Assembly: GCF_900115545.1 (NCBI RefSeq) | Contig: NZ_FOWV01000009.1 | Location: 124,001-188,000, forward strand | DNA from: Ralstonia sp. NFACC01 | Lineage (GTDB): Bacteria > Pseudomonadota > Gammaproteobacteria > Burkholderiales > Burkholderiaceae | Direction of reading: 5' to 3' | DNA: 64,000 nucleotides | Shown: positions 47,768-55,961 of the stretch, piece after piece | How the letters are laid out: each line of letters starts with the position of its first letter | Position numbering within the stretch: position 1 is the stretch's first letter | Position numbers and translations under genes: made by a program | Notes under the pieces: model-generated | Database searches by the model: none | Seen by the model: only the letters and a program-made list of their open reading frames with translations | What the model was told of the DNA's origin: nothing

Positions 47768-48616
47768 ATGGAAATCGGAATCATCGGCCTTGGTGCGATG
47801 GGTCGGGAAATCGCACGCAACCTGGCTGCGGCCGGCCACAAGGTTGTCGCATGGAATCGCTCGGGCGGCAGCGTCGCAGGCGTGCGAATGATGGATACGC
47901 CAATGCAGGCATTGCAAGCCGACATGGCATTGACCATGTTGTCCGACGACTCTGCCATTCGCAGCGTGTTGATGGAAGGCGATCTTCTGGCGCAGGCAAG
48001 GCCTGGCTTGGTGCATGTGGTGTCGTCCACGATCTCGGCTGCGTTTTCACAAGAGTTGGCGGATCATCATCGCGCCCACGACATCGCCTTTGTCGCCTCG
48101 CCGGTACTGGGACGGCCCGATGTCGCTGCGCGGGCCGAGCTCAACATTCTTGCCGCCGGTGACCCGGCCGCGATCGATAAGGTCAAGCCCGCGCTGGAGG
48201 TGATTGGTAAGCGCATCTGGCACATGGGCGACGATCCGCGCATGGCGTATGCCGCCAAACTGGCGTGCAACATGATGATCAGCTTCGCGATCGAAGCGAT
48301 GGCCGAAGCGGTGGTGCTGTCCGAAGCGCATGGTGTGCCGCGGGAACGCTTTCTGGAACTGAGCCTCGGCACCTTGTTTGGCTCTCGCCCCTATCAGACC
48401 TACTCCGGCAACATCATCAAGAACGAATATCCGCCAGGCTTCAAGGCGACACTGGGCCTGAAGGATCTGCGGCTGGCGAAAGAAGCCGCACGGGACGCCA
48501 ACGGCGAGCTACCTATGCTCGACATCGTTTATGCGCGCATGCAGGACGCTGTGGATGCCGGCTACGGCGACCAGGATTGGTCGGCGATGGCCAGAGCCAC
48601 CTTGAATGGGAAATGA
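47768..48616 (+). CDS. NAD(P)-dependent beta-hydroxyacid dehydrogenase-like protein
   Basis: A 282-residue protein of the 6-phosphogluconate dehydrogenase/3-hydroxyisobutyrate dehydrogenase family. IGIIGLGAMGREIARNLAAAG carries the Rossmann motif; SSTISAAFSQEL is the substrate-binding stretch; the catalytic lysine is expected in YAAKLACNMM. GGAGA lies 11 bases before ATG at 47768. A longer upstream frame is antisense to the LysR gene. Substrate unknown; other family members reduce imines. Confidence 0.87.
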   Translation: MEIGIIGLGAMGREIARNLAAAGHKVVAWNRSGGSVAGVRMMDTPMQALQADMALTMLSDDSAIRSVLMEGDLLAQARPGLVHVVSSTISAAFSQELADHHRAHDIAFVASPVLGRPDVAARAELNILAAGDPAAIDKVKPALEVIGKRIWHMGDDPRMAYAAKLACNMMISFAIEAMAEAVVLSEAHGVPRERFLELSLGTLFGSRPYQTYSGNIIKNEYPPGFKATLGLKDLRLAKEAARDANGELPMLDIVYARMQDAVDAGYGDQDWSAMARATLNGK

Positions 48617-48705
48617 CGTAGGTGGCCATGTTGCTGCCAACCCAAACCGCACTCCCGCCGCGCCGTTTTGATGCCAATGCGGCCACCGATACAGAAAAGA
48701 CGATC

Positions 48706-49689
48706 ATGAAATATCGACATCCAATGACCAAGCTGTTTGTCCTCTGCAGCCTTCTGGCCATGTCTCTGCTACTGCAGTCTGCAGCCCACGCGGCAGCTCC
48801 CTTTGCTCGTACCTTAGCGCCAGGCTTTTACCGTTTCATGTTGGGTGGTTATGAGATCACCGCACTCAATGACGGCACACTGGAATTGCCGGTTGACCAG
48901 TTTCTGACGAACACCACACCGCAAAAAGTCAACGAAGTGCTGGCCGAGAATTACCTACAAAGTCCGCTCGAAACGTCCTACAACGCCTTCCTGATCAATA
49001 CGGGTGCCAAACTGATTTTGATCGATACCGGCGCAGGCAACATCTTCGGCCCGCACCTGGGGAGGTTGGCAGCCAACATGAAGGCATCCGGTTACGCGCC
49101 GTCCCAGGTGGATGAAATCGACATCACGCACATGCACGCAGACCATATTGGTGGGCTGACGACGGATGGAGACATGCGCTTTCCCAATGCGATCGTCCGC
49201 GTCCATCGTCGTGAGCTGGATTACTGGCTAAGCGAGGCGAACATGGCCAAGGCGCCAGAGGGCAATCGCGGCGACCAAAAGGGCAGCTATCGCCGTGCGA
49301 TGACGATCATGGAGCCCTACATCAGAGCAGGCCGCGTGCGGCCGTTTGACGGCGCGCAAGAGTTGAGCCCCGGCATCCATGCGTACCAGAGCGCTGGACA
49401 TACACCTGGGCACGTGGGTTACATGATCGAGAGCCAGGGGAATCGCTTGATGGTCGTGGGCGACATCGTGCATGTCGCGGCTATTCAATTTGAGGATCCG
49501 ACGGTCACCGTTTCGTTCGATAGCGACAGCCAGTTAGCCGAACAGGAACGCATCAAGGAATTCACCCGCATCGCCAACGACAAGATACTTTTCGCCGCCG
49601 CTCACGTGCCTTTTCCGGGACTCGGGCATCTGCAAGCGGATAAGCATGGCTTCCGTTGGATTCCCATCAACTACTCGGCCGGGAAATAG
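48706..49689 (+). CDS. Secreted metallo-beta-lactamase-fold hydrolase (copy A)
   Basis: A 327-residue protein starting at ATG 48706, with signal peptide MTKLFVLCSLLAMSLLLQSA ending AAHA. The MBL zinc motif is THMHADHIGG (HxHxDH), with later ligands in SAGHTPGH and VGDIVH. Mature proteins of this type include lactonases and other hydrolases. It is a close paralogue of 54970-55953 (shared FYRxMxGxYEITAL, LINTGAKLxLIDTGAG, AAHxPFPGLG). Located in the periplasm; substrate unknown. It follows the dehydrogenase by 89 bp. Confidence 0.88.
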   Translation: MKYRHPMTKLFVLCSLLAMSLLLQSAAHAAAPFARTLAPGFYRFMLGGYEITALNDGTLELPVDQFLTNTTPQKVNEVLAENYLQSPLETSYNAFLINTGAKLILIDTGAGNIFGPHLGRLAANMKASGYAPSQVDEIDITHMHADHIGGLTTDGDMRFPNAIVRVHRRELDYWLSEANMAKAPEGNRGDQKGSYRRAMTIMEPYIRAGRVRPFDGAQELSPGIHAYQSAGHTPGHVGYMIESQGNRLMVVGDIVHVAAIQFEDPTVTVSFDSDSQLAEQERIKEFTRIANDKILFAAAHVPFPGLGHLQADKHGFRWIPINYSAGK

Positions 49690-50100
49690 TCTCAACAGAT
49701 GCAGCGATCCAAACGCTCGACGATGACCTCGCTGATCTGGACCACCGGCGCGACGTCGGTGTAGTTGGCGATGCCGCCCTGGGTCTCGGCGTGGTGTGGT
49801 TGGACAGCGGCGTCGGAACCTTCGGCCAAATCCGACAGACCGTTACATCGGTGCAGATTTCGGATTTGATTGAGGCAGCGGTACAGGGTTGAGCCGGGGC
49901 TCGCATCGCTGGCCGGGTTGGCCTAGCGATGCGGGTCGTTGAGGCTGGCCGTCATTGGCCGAAAGCGGATGTTGACCGCCCGACTTCTGAAGAGCTGTTT
50001 CCGATCCTGAAGAGGCACTCAGGTTATTGGAACCGACGTGATACCTTGCAGCAAGCACTGCCCCTCCTCGACAAGAACGCCTAGCACGCGCCTTCGGCAA
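49690..50100. other. Region of decayed repeat modules
   Basis: No intact gene. It holds the EthD remnant and a joined remnant of the small unknown gene (49707-49893, listed separately), followed by a stretch sharing the phrase GGGGCTCGCATCGCTGG with the sequence after the copy at 52715 and ending near GCCGAAAGCGGA, a phrase also found at 54018. I see no promoter or RNA gene in it. Confidence 0.55.
49707..49893. pseudogene. Decayed EthD (copy 3) joined to the unknown-gene 3-prime end
   Basis: Minus-strand 49707-49836 matches the last 40 or so codons of the two intact EthD genes (CGCTCGACGATGACCTCGCT at the start). It runs directly into a plus-strand tail, CGTTACATCGGTGCAGATTTC to GTACAGGGTTGA, matching the 3-prime end of the gene at 63118. 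Compared with copies 1 and 2, the EthD N-terminal half and about 130 bp of the other gene are deleted; the second deletion sits at a CGG repeat. Confidence 0.75.
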
Positions 50101-50507
50101 TCACGATCGAGCCGGCTCATGGCAGTTCAACATCCATTGCACACCGAAGCGATCCGTCAGTTTTCCGTAGTAGTCCCCCCACGGCTGCATGTCGAGTGCA
50201 GTCGTCACGAGGCCTCCTGAACTCAACGCACTGAACAGCTGATCGGTCGATCGCCTGCTGTCCATCGCCAGATGGTGCGCGGACTCTCGCATCGGCTCTG
50301 CGTCATCGTTGTCCGAAGCATAGAAGGCGATACCATCCCCTTCGAATTTGGCGTGCAGACCTTGCCACGCATTGCCTCGCTCTTGGGCGGCATCCCGTCT
50401 GCGCCGTATCGCACCATCTCTACAATCCGGCCCAGCCCGCATGCCTCATAGCAGCGCAGAGCCTCCTCGCAGGCGTCGGTAAAGAATAGGTAATTTGAAA
50501 GCAGCAT
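50101..50507 (-). pseudogene. VOC-family (PhnB/3-demethylubiquinone-like) gene with a frameshift
   Basis: The first 50 codons read LLSNYLFFTDACEEALRCYE to EAMRGKV and the rest LHAKFEGDGIAFYASDNDDAEP to FGVQWMLNCHEP, but in different frames. A single base appears lost near 50356, between GT and CTGCAC. Both halves match PhnB-like glyoxalase/bleomycin-resistance proteins. AAGGAG before ATG at 50507 is intact. It could also be a sequencing error, but the neighbourhood is rich in broken genes. Confidence 0.8.
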
Positions 50508-50519
50508 CAAGCACTCCTT

Positions 50520-50971
50520 CCTGGCCCTGGGATGCCCACTTCGACTCCAAGGGCGACGTTTTCCGTGAGTCGCTGAGGCAAGGAATGGACGATTTGCGAA
50601 GAGGTGTTCTTCACTTCCAATCAGAGCATGGGCGCGCCTGGTGGCCAGAGTTTGTGCGGTTCTATCTCAGCGCAAAGCGAACCTGCGACCTGTCGGAAAG
50701 CTGCACGCTGCAGACGTTGCCGACTGAAGTGGCTCGCTCCGATCAGGAGTCGCGCGCCGCCTTCGAAGTGGCATTGCGCGAAGTTGCACAGACTGTCGTA
50801 GATGGCCCCGCGTCGCCCCGCGTCCCGCGGAACCTTGAAGCAGCGTATTCAGCTTTGGCTTCCTTAGTAGGCGCGGTGACACTCGCACGTGCGGTTGGAA
50901 GCCCGACCTTTGCAGATCAGATTGCGAATGCGGCCGAGTTGGCGCTGCTGGGCTCAGTTCGACCCAGGTAA
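50520..50971 (+). pseudogene. TetR-family regulator missing its DNA-binding domain
   Basis: The 158-codon frame (GDVFRESLRQGMDDLRRGVL onward, then CTLQTLPTEVARSDQESRAAFE and SLVGAVTLARAVGSP) has the appearance of the ligand-binding C-terminal part of a TetR protein. No helix-turn-helix precedes it; the frame begins inside the VOC gene promoter region. It overlaps the start of the divergent VOC pseudogene, suggesting a rearrangement joined two gene remnants. Confidence 0.65.
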
Positions 50972-51155
50972 GTTTGCTTGCCAGAAAACGGCTGAAACAC
51001 GCAGCGGGCTTCTGGCCCGCGCAGCCATAGAGCTTATGGCGCATGGGTAAGACGGGCGGCCGGATAGTCGCCCTTTTTTCTTGGCGCTGCTCGTCGCAGA
51101 GGTGATTGGCAAGCTCCGCCAATCCGAACCCATGGCCAAAGGCAGACCCGCATTT

Positions 51156-51737
51156 TCATTTCACAAGTGACAGCCGCAAAACTTCGCTAACGTGCCGCCG
51201 ATACGCAGCCGCAGTCCAGCCGCGCTTGACCACCAGATCATCCCAAGTCGCAGATGAGGTGAGTGACCAAATAAGATCCGCAGCGGCAGTAACCGAAATC
51301 CCATCACGGAGTGTGCCGTCTGCTTTGATACGGGCGGCAACGACACGGCAGCCTTCCAGGCGATCGCTTTGCCGGTCTTGCCATGCCTGCTCTGCATCGG
51401 GATCTTGCCGTCGCAGAAGTTCAAAGGCATCTGCAAGCGGCTTGTACGCGGGGCACAGTCGAGCCTGTCGGTCTACAAGGGCCAGCAGTGCTGCAAGACC
51501 GTTCTCAGCCGCCCTGATGCGGGCCTGCTCTTGAACAATCCCCCGCTTGCCGTCTACATATCGAAGCAGCGCGACGAATAGATCCGCCTTGTTCTCAAAG
51601 ATCAGATACAGCGCTTGGCGGGACAGGTCTGCCTGCTTGGCAATCTGACTCATCGTGATGCCGGTAGCGCCGCCCTCGATGAGCGCCAATGTGGCTAGCA
51701 GAATCCGGGCGCGCGTCGTTGGCTCTGGACTTGACAC
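51156..51737 (-). CDS. TetR/AcrR-family regulator
   Basis: A 193-residue TetR protein with HTH ITMSQIAKQADLSRQALYLIFENKADLFVALL. The start is GTG at 51737, which lies inside a perfect 14-bp inverted repeat, so autoregulation is very likely. It is divergent from a small gene at 51813. The effector is unknown. Confidence 0.88.
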   Translation of the reverse strand: MSSPEPTTRARILLATLALIEGGATGITMSQIAKQADLSRQALYLIFENKADLFVALLRYVDGKRGIVQEQARIRAAENGLAALLALVDRQARLCPAYKPLADAFELLRRQDPDAEQAWQDRQSDRLEGCRVVAARIKADGTLRDGISVTAAADLIWSLTSSATWDDLVVKRGWTAAAYRRHVSEVLRLSLVK

Positions 51738-51768
51738 TGTGTAAACTCCAACTTAGTTTACACAGTGT
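51734..51768. promoter_or_regulatory. TetR operator, perfect 14-bp inverted repeat
   Basis: ACACTGTGTAAACT (51734-51747), spacer CCAACTT, AGTTTACACAGTGT (51755-51768). It spans the tetR start codon and lies 45 bases before the divergent small gene, so one bound dimer pair could shut both. Confidence 0.88.
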
Positions 51769-51812
51769 AAAGCGGCGTTCTCCTTTTGAGAATGGCCCAA
51801 CTGGAGAACACC

Positions 51813-52046
51813 ATGCAAGTACACATATTTCGAGGCCAAGGTCGCGTATTCGGTTTCACGTTGGATGAGCGCGGCACGAACCTGCCCGAGCGGCACGGCC
51901 CGTGGAGCCCGTTCAAGGTGCTCGACATGCACCCGGACGAGCCGCACCGTGGCGTCGATGTGAACTCGTGCCTGGACGATATCGAGCAGTACGGATTCCA
52001 CCTCACCGACGCGCACGAGCGAATTACGCACTTGAATGTGGCCTAG
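51813..52046 (+). CDS. Small hypothetical protein under TetR control
   Basis: A 77-residue protein with CTGGAGA eight bases before ATG at 51813. It opens MQVHIFRGQGRVFGFTLDE and ends with a helical-looking stretch with an LTDAHERIT tail. I do not recognise a named family. Its only divergent neighbour is tetR, so it is the probable regulated target. Composition is normal for the genome. Confidence 0.7.
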   Translation: MQVHIFRGQGRVFGFTLDERGTNLPERHGPWSPFKVLDMHPDEPHRGVDVNSCLDDIEQYGFHLTDAHERITHLNVA

Positions 52047-52114
52047 CTGCGATGCTAACGGCAGCCCGCCGGGGTGCAGGCGTTGGGCGTATCGTCAGAC
52101 TCGATCCGTCGCGC

Positions 52115-52441
52115 TCAAAGAGCCAACCGCTCGACGATGACCTCGCTGACCTGGACCACTGGCACGATGTCGGTGTAGTTGGCGATGTCGCCCAGAATTT
52201 CGGCGCGGTGCGGTTGGATGGCCGCCTCGTAGCCTTCGACCGAATCACAGATGAACGCGCACATCGCCACGAAGGCGGGCGGTTCTCCGGGCGCCCTGCC
52301 CGTCAAGCCTTTGTCAACGGTGTAGTAAGCGCAGGCGCTGCCCAGCGCGGCCTTCACCATCGGCATGTGCCGTTCGCGGTAGTAGGTGTGGTCGAAGCGT
52401 GCGCCTTCGGTGTACGGGTACATCACGGTGACCTTGATCAT
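52115..52441 (-). CDS. EthD-family protein (copy 2)
   Basis: A 108-residue close copy of 46024-46350, with the same AAGGAGAACCGC ribosome site and conserved upstream sequence. Differences are scattered substitutions without frameshift. Both copies have the RHMPMVK motif and the DIANYTDI end. Recent duplication with selection to keep the protein is likely. Confidence 0.9.
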   Translation of the reverse strand: MIKVTVMYPYTEGARFDHTYYRERHMPMVKAALGSACAYYTVDKGLTGRAPGEPPAFVAMCAFICDSVEGYEAAIQPHRAEILGDIANYTDIVPVVQVSEVIVERLAL

Positions 52442-52553
52442 GCGGTTCTCCTTGCCATCAATGGCGTCGTCGCCCTGCGATTCTCGTGACAGCCAACGAT
52501 CATACCGGCTTGCGGCTGACGGAGCCCCGGGGCTTCTGTTCCGGTCAAGTCAG

Positions 52554-52715
52554 GCAGACCGCTACCCCGGCATGCTCATCGTCCTGCAGGCTGAGGACGC
52601 AAAAGAGCCGGTCGTGATTTCCGCGGGCAGCCATCGGCACAAGCGCGCCCGCGCGCTGACTGACTTTGCGCGGGCGTCGGTGCAGATTTCGGATTTGATT
52701 GAGGCGGGGGTGTAG
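52554..52715 (+). pseudogene. Fragment of the small unknown gene, copy 2
   Basis: Frame QADRYPGMLIVLQAEDAKEP, SAGSHRHKRARALTDFAR, ASVQISDLIEAGV stop is almost the same as the last 54 residues of 63118-63402. No start or N-terminal half is present. It is divergent from EthD copy 2. The IS30 element begins 78 bp further on. Confidence 0.8.
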
Positions 52716-52792
52716 GGGGTTGGCCTGGGGCTCGCATCGCTGGTCGGGTTGGCGGCGGTGCGGGCAATCTTGACTGGCTGCTTCTGGCTGCG

Positions 52793-54013
52793 GATTCAAC
52801 CGGTCAATGCAACACACTAGAGACTGCATGAGCAGTGGAGGTGTTGCAAATGAAACAACGGCGCCGGATCTATTACACAGAGAGTCAGAAGGCACTCATG
52901 TGGGAGCGCTGGCGTAAGGGCGACTCTCTCCAGCATATTGCCCAACTGTTCGATCGGAACCATTCTTCTGTACAAGGGATTCTCGTGCAGACCGGCGGTA
53001 TCCAGCCGGCACAACGCCACCGCTCCAGGCTGGCGTTGACGCTTGCCGAGCGAGAAGAGATCTCTCGCTCGGTTGTGGCGGGGCTCTCGATACGTTCGAT
53101 CGCCTCCCGGCTAGGGCGAGCTCCGTCCACCATTAGCCGCGAACTCCGGCGAAATGGTGGAATCCATAGCTATCGCGCAAATCGGGCCGATGAACTTGCC
53201 TGGGTTCGAGCACGGCGTCCCAAGCTATGCAAGCTCGTTAGAAACCGGACCCTAGCGCAGGTCGTGGCAGCCAAGCTGCGGCTACAGTGGTCCCCTGAGC
53301 AGATTGCCGGCTGGCTCAAGCATGCATATGCCGTCAACAAGGACTACCCTGGTGTCACACGAGACGATCTATCGCAGCCAGTACATACAGGCCCGCGGTG
53401 CGCTTAAGAAGGAGCTGCTCGAACACTTGCGGCGTGAAAGAGCCATGCGTCCTTGGCGGCACCATACGCAGAAGACGGACGACCATGGCCGGATCTCTGA
53501 GACGCTGCCGATCAGCGAGCGGCCTGCTACGGCGGAGGACCGTGCGGTGCCCGGCCACTGGGAAGGCGACCTGCTCTTCGGCAGCGCTAACAGCCAGATC
53601 GTCACCTTGGTCGAGCGTCAGACTAGGTCCGTGACGCTGCTGAAAGTGGCCAGCAAAGATACGGGGACTGTGATCAACGCCCTGATCAAGAACGCCGTCA
53701 AATTGCCTCAGGAACTGTACAAGTCGCTGACGTGGGATCGCGGCAAGGAGATGGCCGACCACAAGCGCTTCACCGTTGCTACGGACATCAAGGTCTACTT
53801 CTGTGTCCTCATCATCCCTGGCAACGCGGCTCGAACGAGAACACGAACGGCCTCTTGAAACAGTACTTCCCGAAAGGTACTGATCTCTCCATGCATTCGC
53901 AGGCTAAGCTCAATGCTGTCGCCAGACGACTCAACGAGCGTCCGCGCAAGACTCTAAACTTCGATACGCCAGCGGAACGATTCCATCGATCTGATGCATT
54001 GACCGGTTGAATC
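52793..54013. mobile_element. IS30-family insertion sequence, about 1.2 kb
   Basis: Bounded by perfect 18-bp terminal inverted repeats ATTCAACCGGTCAATGCA (52794-52811) and TGCATTGACCGGTTGAAT (53995-54012). The match extends outward with one mismatch through GGCTGCSGATTC. Inside is one transposase gene on plus that has two frameshifts. The right repeat overlaps the transposase stop, as is common in IS30 elements. Confidence 0.9.
52850..54010 (+). pseudogene. IS30-family transposase with two frameshifts
   Basis: Segment 1 (52850 to about 53350) has the two helix-turn-helix regions, including LSIRSIASRLGRAPSTISREL. Segment 2 (about 53355-53810) has HETIYRS, HWEGDLLFGS with the first DDE aspartate and LTWDRGKEMADH with the second. 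Segment 3 (about 53815-54010) has PWQRGSNENTNGLLKQYFPKG with the glutamate. Frame changes lie near 53350 and 53810. Catalytic residues are all present, so the loss is recent. Start supported by GGAGG at 52836. Confidence 0.9.
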
Positions 54014-54048
54014 GGCAGCCGAAAGCGGACGGAGGCCTCTCCATGAAA

Positions 54049-54079
54049 AATGGCCGGTTCTGATGACAGACCGGCCATT
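54049..54079. terminator. Stem-loop after the IS30 element
   Basis: AATGGCCGGT (54049-54058) pairs perfectly with ACCGGCCATT (54070-54079), loop of 11 bases. It lacks a T-run on plus but has an A-run on the left, so it could terminate leftward transcription. Confidence 0.5.
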
Positions 54080-54217
54080 GGTACTTTCAGGGGCGGATGA
54101 TCAGCTTCTTTGCCCGACTACTTCAGCTATGTGATCTTTGCAGACCGTGGCGAAGTTTTCACATAGCGGACACCGCTAGCTTTGCACCACAAGATGTATG
54201 TCAGGACGCAATTAGTA

Positions 54218-54703
54218 CTAATTTGCGCTTTCCTTCTCGTCGTCGGCGCGGAGTTCGTCCAATGCCGAGCTCGCCGGCCGCGGAGCACCGAGATGCAGGT
54301 GACGTAGTTCGTCCATAAGGACACTCCAAAGTGAAGGGCCGCCCTTTTCCAGCACCTCCGCGCGTAAAGACGCCTCTTTGCTCGCTTGCGTATGGCGGAG
54401 GCCCCAGGCAGCCATCTGTGCAAGCACAGGCACAAGCTGTATGGCCGCTTCCGTAAGGCTATAGATCCCTTTCTGCTGATGATTCGGATCCGGAGATCGT
54501 GTCAGCAGGCCAGATGCGGTCAAGTGCTTCAGTCGGCTTGCGAGGATGTTCGACGCGATGCCTTCCTCATTTCGCTCCAACAGGGCGCCATAGCTGCGCC
54601 GGTTCGCGAACATGACATCGCGGATAACGATCAGGCTCCAGCGGTCGCCAATCTGCTCAAGCGTCAAGTTGATCGGGCAGCCCGATCGTCCCGTTTGTTG
54701 CAC
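54218..54703 (-). CDS. HxlR-family regulator
   Basis: A 161-residue HxlR/MarR-like protein. The signature cysteine is in GRSGCPINLTLEQIGDRWSLIVIRDVMF. The start is GTG at 54703 with an excellent GGAGG six bases before it; the longer frame to 54769 runs across the operators. It is divergent from the MBL gene, with two matching palindromes between. HxlR proteins usually sense thiol-reactive or aldehyde compounds through the cysteine. Confidence 0.9.
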   Translation of the reverse strand: MQQTGRSGCPINLTLEQIGDRWSLIVIRDVMFANRRSYGALLERNEEGIASNILASRLKHLTASGLLTRSPDPNHQQKGIYSLTEAAIQLVPVLAQMAAWGLRHTQASKEASLRAEVLEKGGPSLWSVLMDELRHLHLGAPRPASSALDELRADDEKESAN

Positions 54704-54725
54704 AGCCAACCTCCTTGAATTTCTA

Positions 54726-54740
54726 CTTGCATTATGCAAG
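54726..54740. promoter_or_regulatory. HxlR operator site 1
   Basis: CTTGCA-TTA-TGCAAG, a perfect 6+6 palindrome 23 bases upstream of the hxlR start. Same half-sites and spacing as site 2, whose centre is 37 bases away. Confidence 0.75.
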
Positions 54741-54760
54741 AGGTCAGAATATTCTTCAAC

Positions 54761-54779
54761 CACTTGCACTTTGCAAGTG
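54761..54779. promoter_or_regulatory. HxlR operator site 2
   Basis: CACTTGCA-CTT-TGCAAGTG, a perfect 8+8 palindrome including the same CTTGCA-N3-TGCAAG core as site 1. It is about 190 bases upstream of the MBL gene start. Confidence 0.75.
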
Positions 54780-54969
54780 CTTAGAGGTCATGCCACCTCG
54801 AAGAAGGAATCGAACGCACGTGCGGCTTTCATCACGGGTCACCGCAGCAATTCGGTCGCGCGGGTGGCCGAAAAGCTGGCAGCACCGACAAGGCACGATG
54901 AGTTGGCGTTTCGCTAAAGATCATTACGTACAAACGTATCCCACTACACACGCTGGTCAGGAAACCACT

Positions 54970-55953
54970 ATGAAATTCTCCACAATCATTTCGCGGACCG
55001 TGCTCGCGGCATCGCTAGCATTCGCTGGGTCCTTCGTTGTTGTAGCACCGGCCCGAGCTGCTGCGCCGATGCAGCACAAGCAGGTTGCGGGCTTCTATCG
55101 CTCGATGATTGGCGACTATGAAATCACCGCTCTCCATGACGGCAGCGGCAGCATTGACTCCAACCTCCTACATGGCGATCCGGCACTCATCCAGTCCCTC
55201 CTGGCGCGCTCCTTCCAGAACGATCCCAAGAACGTCTCGGCCACCGTCCAAGGCTACCTCGTCAACACCGGCTCCAAGCTCGTCCTCATCGATACGGGTG
55301 CAGGCGGTCACTGGGGCGGCCCCGCCCTGGGCAAGCTCGTGCAGAACTTGAAGGCCTCCGGCTACAAGCCGGAGCAGATCGACCTGGTGCTGCTGACCCA
55401 TCTTCATGCCGACCATGTTGGCGGTATCTACAAAGACGGGAAACGCGTCTTCCCGAACGCGACCGTGATGATGAAGAAGGCCGACGCCGACTTCTGGCTG
55501 TCGAAGGAAATCACTGCCAAGGCCCCGGAAGAAGCAAAAATTTTCTTCGAGGTGGCCCAGGATGCCGCCGCGCCTTACATCGCCGCAGGCAAGTGGAAGC
55601 CGTACGAAGGCATGGGCGAAATCGTTCCCGGCATTGCTCCGTATGCCATTCCCGGCCATACACCCGGTCACACCGGCTACATGATTTCTTCAAAGGGTCA
55701 GTCATTGCTGGTCTGGGGCGATGTCACTCACGTCACCGCCGTCCAGATGCCGCACCCGGAAATCGGCATCGCCTTCGACTCAGACAGTGCGGCAGCCATC
55801 AAAACGCGTGAAGACCTTTTGGTGAAGCTCGCTGCGGACAAGACGATGATTGCCGCCGCCCACATGCCGTTCCCTGGCCTGGGCCGTGTTCGCAAGGCCG
55901 ACACCGGCGTTGGCTACGACTGGGTACCGGCAACCTTCGTAAACCTGAAGTGA
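54970..55953 (+). CDS. Secreted metallo-beta-lactamase-fold hydrolase (copy B)
   Basis: A 327-residue paralogue of 48706-49689, the same length. The signal peptide is ISRTVLAASLAFAGSFVVVA ending ARAA. Zinc motif LTHLHADHVGG and later ligands in IPGHTPGH and VWGDVTH are intact. AGGAAA precedes ATG at 54970. It is the first gene rightward of the HxlR operators and likely heads an operon with the alpha/beta hydrolase (8 bp gap). Substrate unknown; periplasmic. Confidence 0.9.
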   Translation: MKFSTIISRTVLAASLAFAGSFVVVAPARAAAPMQHKQVAGFYRSMIGDYEITALHDGSGSIDSNLLHGDPALIQSLLARSFQNDPKNVSATVQGYLVNTGSKLVLIDTGAGGHWGGPALGKLVQNLKASGYKPEQIDLVLLTHLHADHVGGIYKDGKRVFPNATVMMKKADADFWLSKEITAKAPEEAKIFFEVAQDAAAPYIAAGKWKPYEGMGEIVPGIAPYAIPGHTPGHTGYMISSKGQSLLVWGDVTHVTAVQMPHPEIGIAFDSDSAAAIKTREDLLVKLAADKTMIAAAHMPFPGLGRVRKADTGVGYDWVPATFVNLK

Positions 55954-55961
55954 GTTGAACC

